64,000 bases of DNA from positions 496,001-560,000 of the forward strand of contig NZ_CP088082.1 in the NCBI RefSeq assembly GCF_021049305.1, read 5' to 3'. The stretch comes from Ideonella dechloratans. GTDB lineage: Bacteria; Pseudomonadota; Gammaproteobacteria; Burkholderiales; Burkholderiaceae_C. A model generated the notes under the pieces. The model ran no database searches, was not told where the DNA came from, and saw only the letters and a program-made list of their open reading frames with translations. The position numbers were made by a program, and so were the translations under genes. How positions within the stretch are numbered: the stretch's first letter is position 1; every line of letters starts with the position of its first letter. Positions 10,967 to 21,129 of the stretch are shown one piece after another.

Positions 10967-12877
10967 TCATGCCCGAGGCTTCAGCGCGTGGGTGGCCGAT
11001 GCCGCCAGATGCGCATGGCAGAAGGCCTCGAAGTCCGACAGGCTGACCGGGCGGGCGAAGAGGTAGCCCTGGAAGGCGTGGCAGCCCACCCCTTCCAGAA
11101 AGGCCTTCTGCTCGGGCAGCTCCACCCCTTCGGCGATGACCTCCATGCCGAAGTTGCGCGCCAGCTGGGTGATGACCTGGGTGATGGCCGCGTCGTCCGG
11201 GTCGTCCAGCAGGTCACGCACGAAGGACTGGTCGATTTTGATCTGGTCCAGCGGCAGCTTTTTGAGGTGGCTGAGCGAGGAGTAGCCCGTGCCGAAGTCG
11301 TCCAGCGAGAAGCGGATGCCCAGGGCCCGCAGGGCCGTCATGGCGCGGATGGCGGTCTGTTCGTCGCCGATGAAGGCGCTTTCGGTCAGTTCCAGCTTCA
11401 GGCGCTGCGGGTTGCAGCCGCTGCGCTCGAGCAGCTGCCTGAGGTGCAGCACGAAGCCCGGCTGCTGGACCTGGTGGGCACTGACATTGACTGACAGGGT
11501 CATGGCCTGCAGCAGCGGGTCCCGCTGCCATTGGGCCAGCACGGCACAGGCCTGTTCCAGCACCCACTGCCCCAGCGGCAGGATCAGGCCGCTGGTCTCC
11601 GCCACCGGGATGAACTCGCCCGGCGGGATCAGGCCCCGCTCGGGGTGCTGCCAGCGCACCAGGGCCTCGGCACCGGAGGGTTGGCCATCGCGGATCTGGG
11701 GCTGGTAGTGCAGCAGCAGCTGGCCCTGCTGCAGGGCCAGCCGCAGGTCGGCCTCCAGCCGGGCCCGCTGCTGGGCCGCTTCCGCCAGGCTGGGGTCGAA
11801 GAAATGCACGGTGCCGCGACCCTGGGCCTTGCCCTGGGCCACCGCCTGCTCGGCCTGGTGCAACTGGTCGCCCGCGCTGCCGGGGCCGTCGAAGGCGCTG
11901 ATGCCCACCGTGACGGAGTGCGACTGCAGCTGACCTTCCAGCTGGATGGGCTGGGCCATCGCACGGGTGATCTGGTCGGCCAGCCGGGTCACCTCCAGCA
12001 GCAGTTCGCCGCCGTGGGCACGGCCGGTGACCAGCACGCCGAACACGTCGGCGCCCAGCCGGGCGAGGGTCATGTCCGGGCCCACCCGCTGGCGCAGGCG
12101 CTCGGCCACGGTCATCAGCAGCGAGTTGCCCAGGCGGGCACCGAAGGCCGCGCCGAAGCGGTGGAACTGGTCCACGTCGATGAGCAGCAGCGCGCCATGG
12201 CGCTGGTGGTTCTGGCTGTCCTGCAGGGCCTGGCCCAGGCGGTCCAGGAACAGCCGGCGGTTGGCCAGGCCGGTGAGCCCGTCGACGAAAGCATGCTCCT
12301 GCGCGATGCGGATCTGTTCGCGGTGGCTCGATTCGGACAGCAGCCCGATCGAGAGGCTGATCAGTAGGTAGACCAGCAGGGTGATGCCGTACTGCAGGGG
12401 TTCCGGCGGCGGCATGCGGGGCTGGCCGCCCAGGTGCAGGTACAGGCCCACGCCCATCACCTCCAGCACGGCGGCCACGGTGACCCACACCGCGGCCCGC
12501 CGCCCCAGCAGCCAGGCCGTCACCACCACCATGGGTGGCAGCGCGGCCACCGCGGGGATGTAGATCGAGCGCGCGGTATAGATCACCAGCATCAGCAGGG
12601 CCGGCGGCAGGTAGCCGGTCAGCAGGGTCACCTGCCGGATCTGCCCGCGCTGCAGCAGCACCAGGGCACCCAGCGCGCAGGCCAGGAAGACCGCGTTGAA
12701 GACCAGGCGCATCGGCGGGTTGTCGCCCGCCCACAGGGCATAGCCCTGGAGCATCAGGAACAGGGCGAAGCTGCCGCCCCAGAACAGATGCAGGAATGCG
12801 CGGTGAGACCGGGTGCCTTCCAGCCCTCCGGCCGCCAGCCAGCTGCCACCTTCTTCTTGTGTGTCCTGCGAAATCAC
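10967..12877 (-). CDS. Membrane-bound GGDEF-EAL protein (probable c-di-GMP phosphodiesterase)
   Basis: 636 aa from a GTG at 12877 (AGGA 7 bp upstream). About six TM helices lie between residues 28 and 182. A GGDEF domain (200-360) has the signature degenerated to GADVF (275-279), so cyclase activity is unlikely. The EAL domain (370-625) is intact: EAL at 404-406, ELTES, DDFGTGYSS, KIDQSFV and EGVE, the metal and catalytic residues of c-di-GMP phosphodiesterases. Net function is probably c-di-GMP degradation, with the GGDEF domain as a possible GTP sensor. Confidence 0.92.
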   Translation of the reverse strand: MISQDTQEEGGSWLAAGGLEGTRSHRAFLHLFWGGSFALFLMLQGYALWAGDNPPMRLVFNAVFLACALGALVLLQRGQIRQVTLLTGYLPPALLMLVIYTARSIYIPAVAALPPMVVVTAWLLGRRAAVWVTVAAVLEVMGVGLYLHLGGQPRMPPPEPLQYGITLLVYLLISLSIGLLSESSHREQIRIAQEHAFVDGLTGLANRRLFLDRLGQALQDSQNHQRHGALLLIDVDQFHRFGAAFGARLGNSLLMTVAERLRQRVGPDMTLARLGADVFGVLVTGRAHGGELLLEVTRLADQITRAMAQPIQLEGQLQSHSVTVGISAFDGPGSAGDQLHQAEQAVAQGKAQGRGTVHFFDPSLAEAAQQRARLEADLRLALQQGQLLLHYQPQIRDGQPSGAEALVRWQHPERGLIPPGEFIPVAETSGLILPLGQWVLEQACAVLAQWQRDPLLQAMTLSVNVSAHQVQQPGFVLHLRQLLERSGCNPQRLKLELTESAFIGDEQTAIRAMTALRALGIRFSLDDFGTGYSSLSHLKKLPLDQIKIDQSFVRDLLDDPDDAAITQVITQLARNFGMEVIAEGVELPEQKAFLEGVGCHAFQGYLFARPVSLSDFEAFCHAHLAASATHALKPRA

Positions 12878-13048
12878 CTGTTCGTCCTGATGCCGGCTGC
12901 GGCAGAGCCTCCCAACGGCTGCCCAGGCGACCTGTCAGGCGTAACTTACTGCAAACAGGCGGTTTTGCGCCGCGTCCTGCGGCCGGTCCCCCGAATCGAG
13001 GACAGGGCTGTGGTCAGCCAGGCACACTCTCGCCGCGCAAGCCAGGGT

Positions 13049-13777
13049 TCAGCCGATCTGCCGGGCGCGGTAGAGCATGTCCAGCGTGATGTGCCGCACC
13101 TCGAGCTTGCTCTGCTCGATGTGGGCGCGCAGCAGGCGCTGGGCTTCGGCGGCGCGGCGCCGGGTGATGGCGCGCAGGATGGCGCCATGCTCGTCGTAGG
13201 TGGCCTCCACCCGCGGCGGCTTGGTGAAGTCCAGCCGCCGGATGATGCGGATGCGGTCGGTGATCTCGGCATGAACGCGCATCATCTCGTGGTTGCCGCT
13301 GCCTTCGACCAGGCTGCGGTGGAAGGCCTCGTCCAGGTCGCGCACTGCGGCCGGGGTGTCCAGGCGCTGGTCGGGCGCCACCTCCCACAGGGCGCTCAGG
13401 GCCGCCAGGCCGGCCCGGTCCACGCTTTCGCACAGACGACCCACCGCATGGCATTCGAGCAGGATGCGCAGGTCGTAGAGCTCGTCGAACTTGTCGAAGT
13501 CCAGCGGCGCCACCTGCCAGCCCAGCTTGGGAAAGACCTGCAGAAAGCCCTCGCGCTGCAGCCGCTGCAGGGCCTGGCGCAAGGGGGTGCGGCTGACCTG
13601 CACATGCTCGGCCAGCTCGGTCTCGCTGAAGCGGTCGCCCGGCATCAGGCTGAAGTCGAAGATCAGGCCCTTGATGCGGTCGTAGGCCTGGTCGGCCAGG
13701 GTGGGGGCCGCATCGGCCGGGGCGGGGGCCGCAGGGCCGAGGGCGGAGGCAGGGGCGAACGGCAGGCGCGGCTTCAT
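13049..13777 (-). CDS. GntR-family regulator, FCD (FadR-like) subfamily
   Basis: 242 aa. An N-terminal winged HTH (about 27-95: ADQAYDRIKGLIFDF through VSRTPLRQALQRLQREG) is followed by an all-helical FCD ligand domain (about 105-230) with Asp and His residues suited to metal-assisted carboxylate binding (DEAFHRSLV, NHEMMRVH, DEHGAIL, LRAHIEQS). It is the last gene of the urea-oligomer operon, 32 bp after the AtzH-like gene, and is its probable regulator. The leader at 22331-22340 carries a matching GntR-type site. No good Shine-Dalgarno is seen at this start. Confidence 0.9.
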   Translation of the reverse strand: MKPRLPFAPASALGPAAPAPADAAPTLADQAYDRIKGLIFDFSLMPGDRFSETELAEHVQVSRTPLRQALQRLQREGFLQVFPKLGWQVAPLDFDKFDELYDLRILLECHAVGRLCESVDRAGLAALSALWEVAPDQRLDTPAAVRDLDEAFHRSLVEGSGNHEMMRVHAEITDRIRIIRRLDFTKPPRVEATYDEHGAILRAITRRRAAEAQRLLRAHIEQSKLEVRHITLDMLYRARQIG

Positions 13778-13809
13778 CGGAGGGTCATCATACGGGGGCA
13801 GTCTGCCGC

Positions 13810-14211
13810 TCAGTCTGCGGGCCAGGGGATCATGCTGACGTGGGCGCTGACGATGCGCCAGCCCTCGGACAGCCGCACCCAGGTCTGGGTCTGGAAGCCG
13901 CGCAGCGCGGTGTCGCTGCGCACGAACTCCACCTGGGCCACCGCATGGTCGGGCCCGAAGGCGTGGATGCGCAGGTGTTCCAGCCGGCGGGTGAAGCTGG
14001 GGGCCGGCGTGGCCTGGCGGTAGGCCACCAGCTCGGCGTGGCCCCACTGCCGGTCGGCGATGCCGTAGCGGGTGGTGCGCGGGTCGGCCCAGAAGAAGGC
14101 GTTGAGGGCCTCGACATCGTTGCCCATCAGCGCGGCCTCGTAGGCATGGAAGGCGGCTTCCACCTCGCGCAGCACCTCGGGCAGGTCGATCTGTTCGGTC
14201 GGCAGGGTCAT
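13810..14211 (-). CDS. AtzH/HpxZ-like protein (DUF3225, NTF2 fold)
   Basis: 133 aa. The whole protein matches the DUF3225/AtzH-like family, an NTF2-type cone: EAALMGNDVEALNAFFWADP, then RYGIADRQWGHAELVAYRQ and a C-terminal SAHVSMIPW. Relatives are AtzH of the atrazine pathway, which acts on a carboxylated urea derivative next to allophanate hydrolase, and HpxZ of purine breakdown. Here it lies 18 bp after the allophanate hydrolase gene, so it probably handles a carboxylated biuret or urea intermediate (inference). Confidence 0.85.
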   Translation of the reverse strand: MTLPTEQIDLPEVLREVEAAFHAYEAALMGNDVEALNAFFWADPRTTRYGIADRQWGHAELVAYRQATPAPSFTRRLEHLRIHAFGPDHAVAQVEFVRSDTALRGFQTQTWVRLSEGWRIVSAHVSMIPWPAD

Positions 14212-14229
14212 GGTCGGTCTCGGTGCGGG

Positions 14230-16029
14230 TCAGCGCTGGCTGGCCAGATACGCGCGCCAGCCGCCGTGGGCGCTGATGTCGGGTGCGCCGGCCAGGGCCG
14301 CGCCTTCGCAGATGAAGCCCTTGACCCAGCTGCCGTCCAGCAGCTCCACCGAGCCCAGGCCCAGCGGCGGCGGGATCAGGGCCAGGAAGGAGCCCACGCG
14401 GTCCAGCGGCATCTCGTAGACCTCCACCTCGATGGTGTGGCCGGTTTCGTCGGGCGTCACGCGGGCCAGGCCGGGCTTGGGCGGCACGGTGCCCGGCAGG
14501 GCATGCAGCCGGTAGGCCGGCGCGGTGCTGGTGCGGGCCAGCAGGCGGCAGCCCCGCTCCACCAGTTGCCCGTGCAGCGGCAGGCCTTGCAGATGGGCAC
14601 CCACCACCGCCAGCACCAGGCTGGGGGCCGCGGCCGGGTGGCGACGCAGGGCGTGGTCGTCTTCGCGCGGGGGACGCAGGTGGGCACCCAGGAAGGCCCC
14701 GGGCTCGGCCAGGCGGGCGGCTTCCCAGCGCTGGCCCCACTGGGCCAGGGCCGCATCGGCGCCGCCCGGGCCGATCAGCGTGATGCCGAAGGGCAGGCCG
14801 GCGGCCGTGAAGCCGCTGGGCAGGGCCAGGGCCGACCAGCCCAGCAGGTTGACGAAGTTGGTGTAGCGGCCCAGCGCGCTGTTGCGGGCGATGGGCTCGG
14901 CCGCCACCTGGGCCCGTGTCGGGTGGGTAGGGGCGGTGGGCACCAGCAGGGCGTCCAGTCCGTCCCACATCGGGGCCACGGCGCGGGCCAGGGCGTCGAG
15001 CCGGTAGCGGGCGTCGAAGGCCTGGGCGGCGTCGAAGCGGCGGGCCTGGCTGATGACCTCGCGCACCACCGGGTCCAGGGCCTCGGGCTGTTCGTCCATC
15101 AGGGCGCGGATGGCGGCGTAGCGCTCGGCCACCCAGGGGCCGTCGTAGAGCAGGCTGGCCACCGCGAAGAGCGGGCCGAAGTCCACCGGCACCAGCTCGG
15201 CGCCCAGGGCGCGGGCGCGGGCCAGCGCGGCGGCCCAGGGGGCGGGGTAGCCCAGGGCGGCGTCCAGCTCGGGCACGGCGGGGATGCCGATGCGCGGCCG
15301 CTGGGGCAGCCAGGCCGGCTGCAGCACCGGGTGGGGCAGAGGCGAGCCGGCGTCCGGCCCGTCGATGACCGCGGCGGCTTCGGCCGCGTCGCCCAGCGTC
15401 AGGGCGAAGACGTTGACCACATCCAGCGTGCGGCAGGCCGGCACCACGCCCTGCATGCCCAGGCGGTGCGGCGTGGGCTTGAGGCCGATGAGCTGGTTGA
15501 AGCCGGCGGGCACCCGGCCCGAGCCGGCGGTGTCGGTGCCCAGGGCGAAGGGCACCAGGCCGCGCGCGACGACCGAGGCCGAGCCCGAGCTGGAGCCGCC
15601 GCTCACGTAGGCGGCATCGAAGGTGTTGGGCACCTCGCCATAGGGCGAGCGGGTGCCCACCAGGCCGGTGGCGAACTGGTCGAGGTTGGTCTTGCCCACC
15701 AGCACTGCGCCGGCCGCGCGCAGCCGGGCCACCACGGTGGCGTCGGCCTCGGCGGTGTGGGCGAAGGTCGGGCAGGCGGCTGTGGTGGGCCAGCCTGCGG
15801 CGTCGATGTTGTCCTTCACGGCGAAGGGAATGCCCCAGAGCGGCGCCTGCGCCGGATCCAGGCTCTCCAGCCGGGCCAGCTCGGCGGCCAGGCCGGCCGC
15901 GTCCAGCCGGGCGATCCAGGCCGGGTCCTCGGGCGCCATGCGGGCCAGCAGCGCGCCCAGCAGGGCGGCAGGCCGGGCACCGGCCGCATAGGCGGCGCGC
16001 CAGTCGGCCAGGGTGACGGGGGTGTTCAT
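14230..16029 (-). CDS. atzF: Allophanate hydrolase
   Basis: 599 aa, full length for AtzF. The N-terminal amidase-signature domain has the Ser-cisSer-Lys triad: K72 in FAVKDNID, the SGGSSSGSA loop at 143-151, and nucleophile S170 in GTDTAGSGR. The C-terminal domain (about 445-599), including [20 protein letters not shown] and ends in WRAYL, is the AtzF domain that decarboxylates the first product. The overall reaction is allophanate to 2 NH3 and 2 CO2. No biotin or urea carboxylase gene is nearby, so allophanate must come from biuret-type compounds. It overlaps the upstream hydrolase by 4 bp. Confidence 0.94.
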   Translation of the reverse strand: MNTPVTLADWRAAYAAGARPAALLGALLARMAPEDPAWIARLDAAGLAAELARLESLDPAQAPLWGIPFAVKDNIDAAGWPTTAACPTFAHTAEADATVVARLRAAGAVLVGKTNLDQFATGLVGTRSPYGEVPNTFDAAYVSGGSSSGSASVVARGLVPFALGTDTAGSGRVPAGFNQLIGLKPTPHRLGMQGVVPACRTLDVVNVFALTLGDAAEAAAVIDGPDAGSPLPHPVLQPAWLPQRPRIGIPAVPELDAALGYPAPWAAALARARALGAELVPVDFGPLFAVASLLYDGPWVAERYAAIRALMDEQPEALDPVVREVISQARRFDAAQAFDARYRLDALARAVAPMWDGLDALLVPTAPTHPTRAQVAAEPIARNSALGRYTNFVNLLGWSALALPSGFTAAGLPFGITLIGPGGADAALAQWGQRWEAARLAEPGAFLGAHLRPPREDDHALRRHPAAAPSLVLAVVGAHLQGLPLHGQLVERGCRLLARTSTAPAYRLHALPGTVPPKPGLARVTPDETGHTIEVEVYEMPLDRVGSFLALIPPPLGLGSVELLDGSWVKGFICEGAALAGAPDISAHGGWRAYLASQR

Positions 16030-16703
16030 GCGTAGAGGCTTTCGATCAGGGGGGCGGCGGGACTGGTCCAGCCGACGATGGCACCCTGGGCGCGGACCAT
16101 GTCCAGGGTGGCCTGCTTGAATTCGGGGAAGTAGCTGGCGGTGCCGTCCTCGACCAGCAGGCAGTCGTAGCCGCGGTCGTTGGCCTCGCGCATCGAGGTC
16201 TGCACGCAGACCTCGGTGGTCACGCCCATGAAGACCAGGTGGGTGATGCCGCGGCCCTGCAGCAGGGCGTGCAGCGGCGTGGCGTAGAAGGCGCCCTTGC
16301 CCGGCTTGTCGATCACGAACTCGCCCACCCGCGGGGCCAGCTGCGGCACGATCTGGTTGCCGGGTTCGCCGGCGATCAGGATGCGGCCCATGGGCCCGTC
16401 GTCGCCGATGCGCAGCCGGGGCTCGCCGCGCAGGCGCTTGGCCGGCGGGCAGTCCGACAGGTCGGGGGCGTGCGCTTCGCGGGTGTGCACCACCAGGCCG
16501 CCGGCCTGGCGCCAGGCCGACAGCACCGCCTGGCAGGTGGGGATGATGGACTGCAGCTTCGTCACGTCGTTGCCCAGGCTTTCGCCGAAGCCGCCGGGTT
16601 CCACAAAGTCGCGCTGCATGTCGATGATGACCAGCGCGGTGTGGGGCAGCTCGTAGCGGTAGGCGAAGGGGTTGGCGTCCAGGGTGCGGGGGGGCGGTTT
16701 CAT
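16026..16703 (-). CDS. Isochorismatase-superfamily amidohydrolase (candidate triuret or biuret hydrolase)
   Basis: 225 aa cysteine hydrolase. The catalytic triad is visible: D28 in [10 protein letters not shown]133 in IDKPGKGAF, and C166 in GVTTEVCV. It shares [22 protein letters not shown] and [12 protein letters not shown] with the second hydrolase at 18335 but is clearly diverged from it. Known amidohydrolases of this clade include biuret hydrolase BiuH and the related triuret hydrolase TrtA. A second paralogue beside BiuH and AtzF could take the longer oligomer. It overlaps its neighbours on both sides by 4 bp. Confidence 0.82.
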   Translation of the reverse strand: MKPPPRTLDANPFAYRYELPHTALVIIDMQRDFVEPGGFGESLGNDVTKLQSIIPTCQAVLSAWRQAGGLVVHTREAHAPDLSDCPPAKRLRGEPRLRIGDDGPMGRILIAGEPGNQIVPQLAPRVGEFVIDKPGKGAFYATPLHALLQGRGITHLVFMGVTTEVCVQTSMREANDRGYDCLLVEDGTASYFPEFKQATLDMVRAQGAIVGWTSPAAPLIESLYA

Positions 16704-18310
16704 GCGGCCTCCAGTGCGGCAGAGGTGGGGTGGGCGCCGTGGCCGCCGCCCATGTGGGCGCTGTGATCGCCATGGCCGCCCCCCATGTGGGCGCCCAGGG
16801 CCTGGCGGTCGGCCTGATCGGCGGGCAGGTCCAGCACGATCCGGCCCTCGCTCATCACGACGATGCGGTCGGCCAGGGCCAGCAGCTCGTCCAGGTCTTC
16901 GCTGACCAGCAGCACCGCGCAGCCGCGGGCGCGGGCCGCGCGCAGCCGGGCGTGGATGTCGGCCACGGCGGCAAAGTCCAGGCCGAAAACCGGGTTGGAG
17001 ACCAGCAGCAGGCGCGGTTCGCCGGCCAGTTCGCGGGCCAGCACGGCGCGCTGCACATTGCCGCCGGACAGGCTGCGGATGGGCGCGCGCTCGCCCTGTG
17101 TCTTGACGCCGTACTCGCCGATCCAGGCCCGGGCCTGGGCGCGCAGGCGGCCACCCAGGCGCCAGCCGCCGCGGGCGAAGGGCGCCTGGTCGAAGTTGCG
17201 CAGGCCCATGTTGTCGGCCACGCTGAGCGCGCCCACGCAGGCATTGCGCAGCGGTTCTTCCGGCAGGGCGCGCACGCCCAGGCGCTGGTTCTCGGCCCGG
17301 GTGGCGGCAAAGGGCTGTCCGGCCACCTGCACCTGGCCGGACTCGCGGGCGCGCTGGCCGACCAGGGCCTCCATCAGCTCGCGCTGGCCATTGCCCGAGA
17401 CCCCGGCCACGCCGACGATCTCGCCAGCGCGCACCGCCAGGCTCAGGTCGCGCACGGCCGGCTCGCCGCGGTCACCGCGCACGGTCAGGCCGCGGATGTC
17501 CAGCTGCACCTCGCCGGGCGTGTGCGGCCCCAGCGCGGCGGCGGGGCTGCTGGCCAGCTCTTCGCGGGCCTCCTCGGCCCCGGCCTGGGCCCCGCCCACC
17601 ATGGCCTCGGCCAGGGCCTGGGGCGTGGTGTCGGCCACCGCGCCGGTGTGCACCAGGCGGCCGCGGCGCAGCACGCTCACGTCGTCGGCATAGGCGCTCA
17701 CCTCGCGGAACTTGTGGGTGATCATCAGCACCGAGCAGTCGCCCGCATGGGCGCGCTCGCGCAGGGCGCCCAGCACCTCGTCGGCCTCCTGCGGCGTCAG
17801 CACCGAGGTGGGCTCGTCCAGGATCAGCAGGCGCGGCTTCAGGAAGAGCTGCTTGAGGATCTCCAGCTTCTGCTTCTCGCCGGCCGACAGGTCCATGGGC
17901 GTGGCGTCCAGGTCCAGCCGGAAGGGGGTGGTCTTCAGGAAAGCATCCAACTCGGCGCGCACCCGCTTCCAGGGCACCACGGCCGGCAGGCGGCCGCGGG
18001 CCAGCAGCAGGTTTTCGGCCACCGTCATGCCCGGCACCACGGTGAAGTGCTGGTAGACCATGCCGATGCCCAGGTCGCGCGCCACGGTGGGCGAGCCGAT
18101 GGCCTGCTCGCGTCCGCCCACCAGCACCGCCCCCTCGTCGGGCGGGTGGTAGCCCACCACGCATTTGACGAGGGTGCTTTTGCCCGCGCCGTTCTCGCCC
18201 AGCAGGGCGTGCACGGTGCCGGGGCGCACGCTGAGCGAGACATCGCCCAGCGCGGTGAAGCTGCCGAAGCGCTTGGTCAGGCGGTAGGTGTCGAGCTGGA
18301 CGGCGTTCAT
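16700..18310 (-). CDS. ABC transporter ATP-binding protein (double-domain, BMP/sugar type) with His-rich tail
   Basis: 536 aa with two ABC cassettes, as in RbsA/YufO. The first is canonical: Walker [10 protein letters not shown] (38-46), signature [10 protein letters not shown], Walker [10 protein letters not shown]. The second is the usual degenerate half ([10 protein letters not shown], signature [10 protein letters not shown], and [13 protein letters not shown] replacing a normal Walker B). It energises the two permeases and the BMP-type binding protein of this operon. The last ~30 residues carry a duplicated AHMGGGHG motif, an unusual His/Gly/Met tail that may bind metal. Confidence 0.93.
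   Translation of the reverse strand: MNAVQLDTYRLTKRFGSFTALGDVSLSVRPGTVHALLGENGAGKSTLVKCVVGYHPPDEGAVLVGGREQAIGSPTVARDLGIGMVYQHFTVVPGMTVAENLLLARGRLPAVVPWKRVRAELDAFLKTTPFRLDLDATPMDLSAGEKQKLEILKQLFLKPRLLILDEPTSVLTPQEADEVLGALRERAHAGDCSVLMITHKFREVSAYADDVSVLRRGRLVHTGAVADTTPQALAEAMVGGAQAGAEEAREELASSPAAALGPHTPGEVQLDIRGLTVRGDRGEPAVRDLSLAVRAGEIVGVAGVSGNGQRELMEALVGQRARESGQVQVAGQPFAATRAENQRLGVRALPEEPLRNACVGALSVADNMGLRNFDQAPFARGGWRLGGRLRAQARAWIGEYGVKTQGERAPIRSLSGGNVQRAVLARELAGEPRLLLVSNPVFGLDFAAVADIHARLRAARARGCAVLLVSEDLDELLALADRIVVMSEGRIVLDLPADQADRQALGAHMGGGHGDHSAHMGGGHGAHPTSAALEAA
16739..16804 (-). repeat. Two imperfect 33-bp tandem repeats encoding a His-rich tail
   Basis: Copies at 16739-16771 and 16772-16804 share a core of about 22 bp with one mismatch. 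They encode two copies of AHMGGGHG at the C-terminus of the ABC ATPase. The second ABC domain ends just before them, so this is a late in-frame addition or slippage expansion and not part of the fold. Confidence 0.8.
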
Positions 18311-18334
18311 GGGGGCCTCCCTTCCGGGGATGGG

Positions 18335-19033
18335 TCAGAAGGTGCGCAGGACCTCGAGCACGGCGGCCGAATCGGCCACCGCGCCGAACACCCCGCCCTG
18401 CATCTGGATCATCTGGAAGGCGGCGGCATGGTTGCCGGGGTCGGTGGCGCCGGTGCAGTCGGTCAGCATCACGCACTCGAAGCCGCGGTCGTTGGCTTCG
18501 CGCATGGTGGTGTGCACGCAGACATCGGTGGTGATGCCGGTGAGGATCAGGTTCTCGATGCCGCGCACGCGCAGGATCAGCTCCAGGTCGGTGGCGCAGA
18601 AGCTGCCCTTGCCCGGCTTGTCGATGATGGGCTCGCCGGCGATGGGGTAGAGCTCGGGGATGATGTCCCAGCCGGGTTCGCCCCGCACCAGGATGCGGCC
18701 GCAGGGGCCCATGTCGCCGATGCCCGCGCCGATCTGCTGCGAGCGCCAGCGCTTGTTGGCCGGCAGGTCGGAGAGGTCCGGCCGGTGGCCCTCGCGGGTG
18801 TGGATGACATGCATGCCCACGCGGCGGGCCTCGGCCAGCAGGCGCTTGAGCGGTTCGATCGGCGCGCGGGTGAGCGAAAGGTCGTAGCCCATCTTGTCCA
18901 CATAGCCCCCCACGCCGCAGAAGTCGGTCTGCATGTCGATGATGACCAGGGCGGTGTTGGCCGGGCGCAGGTCGCCGTTGTAGGGCCAGGCGTAGGGGGT
19001 GGAGGCAAGGGTGGGCATGGCGGGCTCCGACAA
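18335..19033 (-). CDS. biuH: Biuret hydrolase-like isochorismatase-superfamily enzyme
   Basis: 232 aa. The triad is D33 (VIIDMQTDF), K139 (IDKPGKGSF) and C172 (GITTDVCV). Spacing and flanking sequence, including [12 protein letters not shown] near the start, [19 protein letters not shown] and [19 protein letters not shown], closely match my recollection of Rhizobium BiuH (D36/K142/C175). The expected reaction is biuret plus water to allophanate plus NH3, feeding the AtzF enzyme in the same operon. A triuret hydrolase assignment is the main alternative, since the two enzymes are paralogous. Gaps to neighbours are 12 and 24 bp. Confidence 0.8.
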   Translation of the reverse strand: MSEPAMPTLASTPYAWPYNGDLRPANTALVIIDMQTDFCGVGGYVDKMGYDLSLTRAPIEPLKRLLAEARRVGMHVIHTREGHRPDLSDLPANKRWRSQQIGAGIGDMGPCGRILVRGEPGWDIIPELYPIAGEPIIDKPGKGSFCATDLELILRVRGIENLILTGITTDVCVHTTMREANDRGFECVMLTDCTGATDPGNHAAAFQMIQMQGGVFGAVADSAAVLEVLRTF

Positions 19034-19045
19034 AGGGGTGAAGGT

Positions 19046-19966
19046 TCAGCGCGAGACGGCCAGTTCGACCGGCGCGCCCTTGAGCGAGCGGTGGGGCGAG
19101 CAGGTGAGCACCAGGATCAGCAGCGTCAGCGCGTAGGGCACGGCGTTGAAGAGGTAGTAGCCGGCGGTGATGCCCACCGACTGCAGGGCCGGCCCGATGG
19201 CACCGGCGCCGCCGAACAGCAGGGCCGCGCCCAGGCAGCGCCAGGGGCTCCAGCGGGCGAAGATGACCAGGGCCACCGCGATCAGGCCCTGGCCGCTGGA
19301 CAGGCCTTCGTTCCAGCTGCCGGGGTAGTAGAGCGAGAGCGAGGCCCCGCCCAGGCCGGCGATGAAGCCGCCGGCCGCGGTGGCGGCGATGCGAACGCCG
19401 TGGACCGAGTAGCCCAGGGCGCGGGCGGCGTCGCTGGAGTCGCCCGCCATGCGCACCACCAGGCCCCAGCGGGTGCGGGTGAAGCCCCAGGCCATCAGCC
19501 CGGCCAGCAGCACGCCCAGCGGAAACAGGGCGTTGACGGACAGGGCCGTCTGCACCTGGGGCGAGGCGCTCCAGGCGCCCAGCGCCAGCGCGGGGATCTG
19601 CGGCGCCTGCGGCTGGATGAGCGGCTTGCCGAAGTAGAAGGCCAGGCCGGTGCCCAGCAGCATCAGCGCAATGCCGGTGGCGATGTCCGACACCCGCGGC
19701 AGCGAACACAGCAGGCCGTGCAGCGTGGCCAGCAGCGCGCCGCTGGCACCGGCCGCCAGCACGCCCAGCCAGACGTTGCCGCTGAGGTAGGCGCCGCCGA
19801 AGCCGGCCATGGCCGAGAGCACCAGCACGCCTTCCAGGCCCAGGTTGATGCGGCCGGACTTCTCGGTCAGGCATTCACCCAGGCTGACGAACAGAAAGGG
19901 CGTGCCCACGCGGATGGCGCCGCCCAGCACGGCCAGCAGCAGGGTGGTCCAGGCGTCGGCGTTCAT
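19046..19966 (-). CDS. ABC transporter permease (BPD_transp_2, BMP-type importer)
   Basis: 306 aa from the ATG at 19966 (AAGGAGA upstream). It is a multi-TM permease of the RbsC/YufQ group, with the conserved loop TEKSGRINLGLEGVLVLSA near residues 34-52 and MLLGTGLAFYFGKPL later. The loop KSGRINLGLEG is typical of the shorter partner permease in BMP-family nucleoside or urea-derivative importers. It is translationally coupled (4-bp overlap) to the permease upstream. Confidence 0.92.
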   Translation of the reverse strand: MNADAWTTLLLAVLGGAIRVGTPFLFVSLGECLTEKSGRINLGLEGVLVLSAMAGFGGAYLSGNVWLGVLAAGASGALLATLHGLLCSLPRVSDIATGIALMLLGTGLAFYFGKPLIQPQAPQIPALALGAWSASPQVQTALSVNALFPLGVLLAGLMAWGFTRTRWGLVVRMAGDSSDAARALGYSVHGVRIAATAAGGFIAGLGGASLSLYYPGSWNEGLSSGQGLIAVALVIFARWSPWRCLGAALLFGGAGAIGPALQSVGITAGYYLFNAVPYALTLLILVLTCSPHRSLKGAPVELAVSR

Positions 19967-21093
19967 GGCGTGGTCTCCTTCAGGGCCGGGGTGGCGGGTG
20001 CGGGGACGGACAGCGCGTTGGCCAGGCCGGCGGCGATGCGGCCGCGCAGCGCCTCGGCCGCCAGGATGAGCACGAAGGCGAAGCCCTGCAGCACCAGCAC
20101 CGAGGCGTCGGGAAGGTCCAGCCGGCGCTGCAGCAGGCTGCCGGCGGCGCCGAAGCCGCCGAAGAGCACGGCCACCGGCGGGATGGCCCAGGGGTTCTGT
20201 CGGGCCACGAAGGCCACGAGGATGCCGGTGTAGCCTAGGCCGGAGAGCACCGAGGCATTGGCCGCGCCCTGCACGGCCGCCACCTCCACGGCGCCGGCCA
20301 GGCCGGCACAGGCGCCGCCCGCGGCACAGGCCACCAGGATCAGCCGGTGGCTGGGCAGGCCGACCAGGCGGGCGGCCTTGGCGTTGCCCCCCACCACGCG
20401 CACCGCAAAGCCGTGGGTGGTGAAGCTCAGCCACAGGCCGGCCAGCAAGCACAGCACCATGCCGATGACCAGGCCCCAGTGCACATCGCCCAGCCAGCTG
20501 TCGAAGGCGGCCTCGCCCATGATGGGGCCGATGCGCAGGGCCTCGGCCAGCGGCGGGGTGGAGGGCTTGTTCAGGCTGGCCGGGTCCCGCAGCGGGCCTT
20601 CGACCAGGTGCTTGAAGACCGCGATGGCGATGTAGCCCAACAGCAGGCTGGAGATGGTCTCGTTGACGCCTCGGTACTGGCGCAGCGCGCCGGCCAGCGC
20701 CACCCAGGCGGCCCCCGCCGCCGCGCCCGCGGCCAGCACCAGCGCGATGCCCAGGCCGTTGGCGGGCGGGGTGAAAAGATAGGGCAGGCTGGCGCAGCCC
20801 AGGGCCCCCAGGGCCAGCGCGCCCTCGCCGCCGATCACCGTCAGCCCGGCCTGGGCCGGCAGGGCCACGGCCAGGGCGGTGAGCATCAGCGGTGCGGCGC
20901 GCAGCAGGGTGTTCTGCCAGGAGAAGGCCGAGCCGAAGGCGCCCTCGTAGAGCAGCTGCCAGGTCTCGACCGGGCTGGTGCCGCCCAGCCAGACGAAGCC
21001 GCCGAACAGCAGCAGCGCACCGGCCAGGGCCAGCACGGGCAGGAGCAGGTTCTCGGCGGCGACGTGCCAGGGCCGGGGGGCAGCAGCGGGCAT
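19963..21093 (-). CDS. ABC transporter permease (BPD_transp_2, BMP-type importer)
   Basis: 376 aa, the longer partner permease. About nine hydrophobic segments surround the family loop LPAQAGLTVIGGEGALALGA and the cytoplasmic coupling segment GGVNETISSLLLGYIA-like (here YRGVNETISSLLLGYIAI). GFAVRVVGGNAKAARLVGL is also typical. It forms a heterodimeric pore with the product of the overlapping downstream gene. It starts 36 bp after the binding-protein gene. Confidence 0.92.
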   Translation of the reverse strand: MPAAAPRPWHVAAENLLLPVLALAGALLLFGGFVWLGGTSPVETWQLLYEGAFGSAFSWQNTLLRAAPLMLTALAVALPAQAGLTVIGGEGALALGALGCASLPYLFTPPANGLGIALVLAAGAAAGAAWVALAGALRQYRGVNETISSLLLGYIAIAVFKHLVEGPLRDPASLNKPSTPPLAEALRIGPIMGEAAFDSWLGDVHWGLVIGMVLCLLAGLWLSFTTHGFAVRVVGGNAKAARLVGLPSHRLILVACAAGGACAGLAGAVEVAAVQGAANASVLSGLGYTGILVAFVARQNPWAIPPVAVLFGGFGAAGSLLQRRLDLPDASVLVLQGFAFVLILAAEALRGRIAAGLANALSVPAPATPALKETTP

Positions 21094-21129
21094 GGCGTTC
21101 TCCGTGGCGTCTTCAGGGGGGACGGGGCC

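Noticed and set aside
13840..16035. 731-codon plus-strand frame opposite atzF
   Set aside because: Antisense shadow of the allophanate hydrolase, with no family resemblance.
16730..20233. 1167-codon open frame on the plus strand opposite the importer genes
   Set aside because: Gly/Ala/His/Gln-rich low-complexity translation with no domain. Opposite strand encodes intact ABC and hydrolase proteins.
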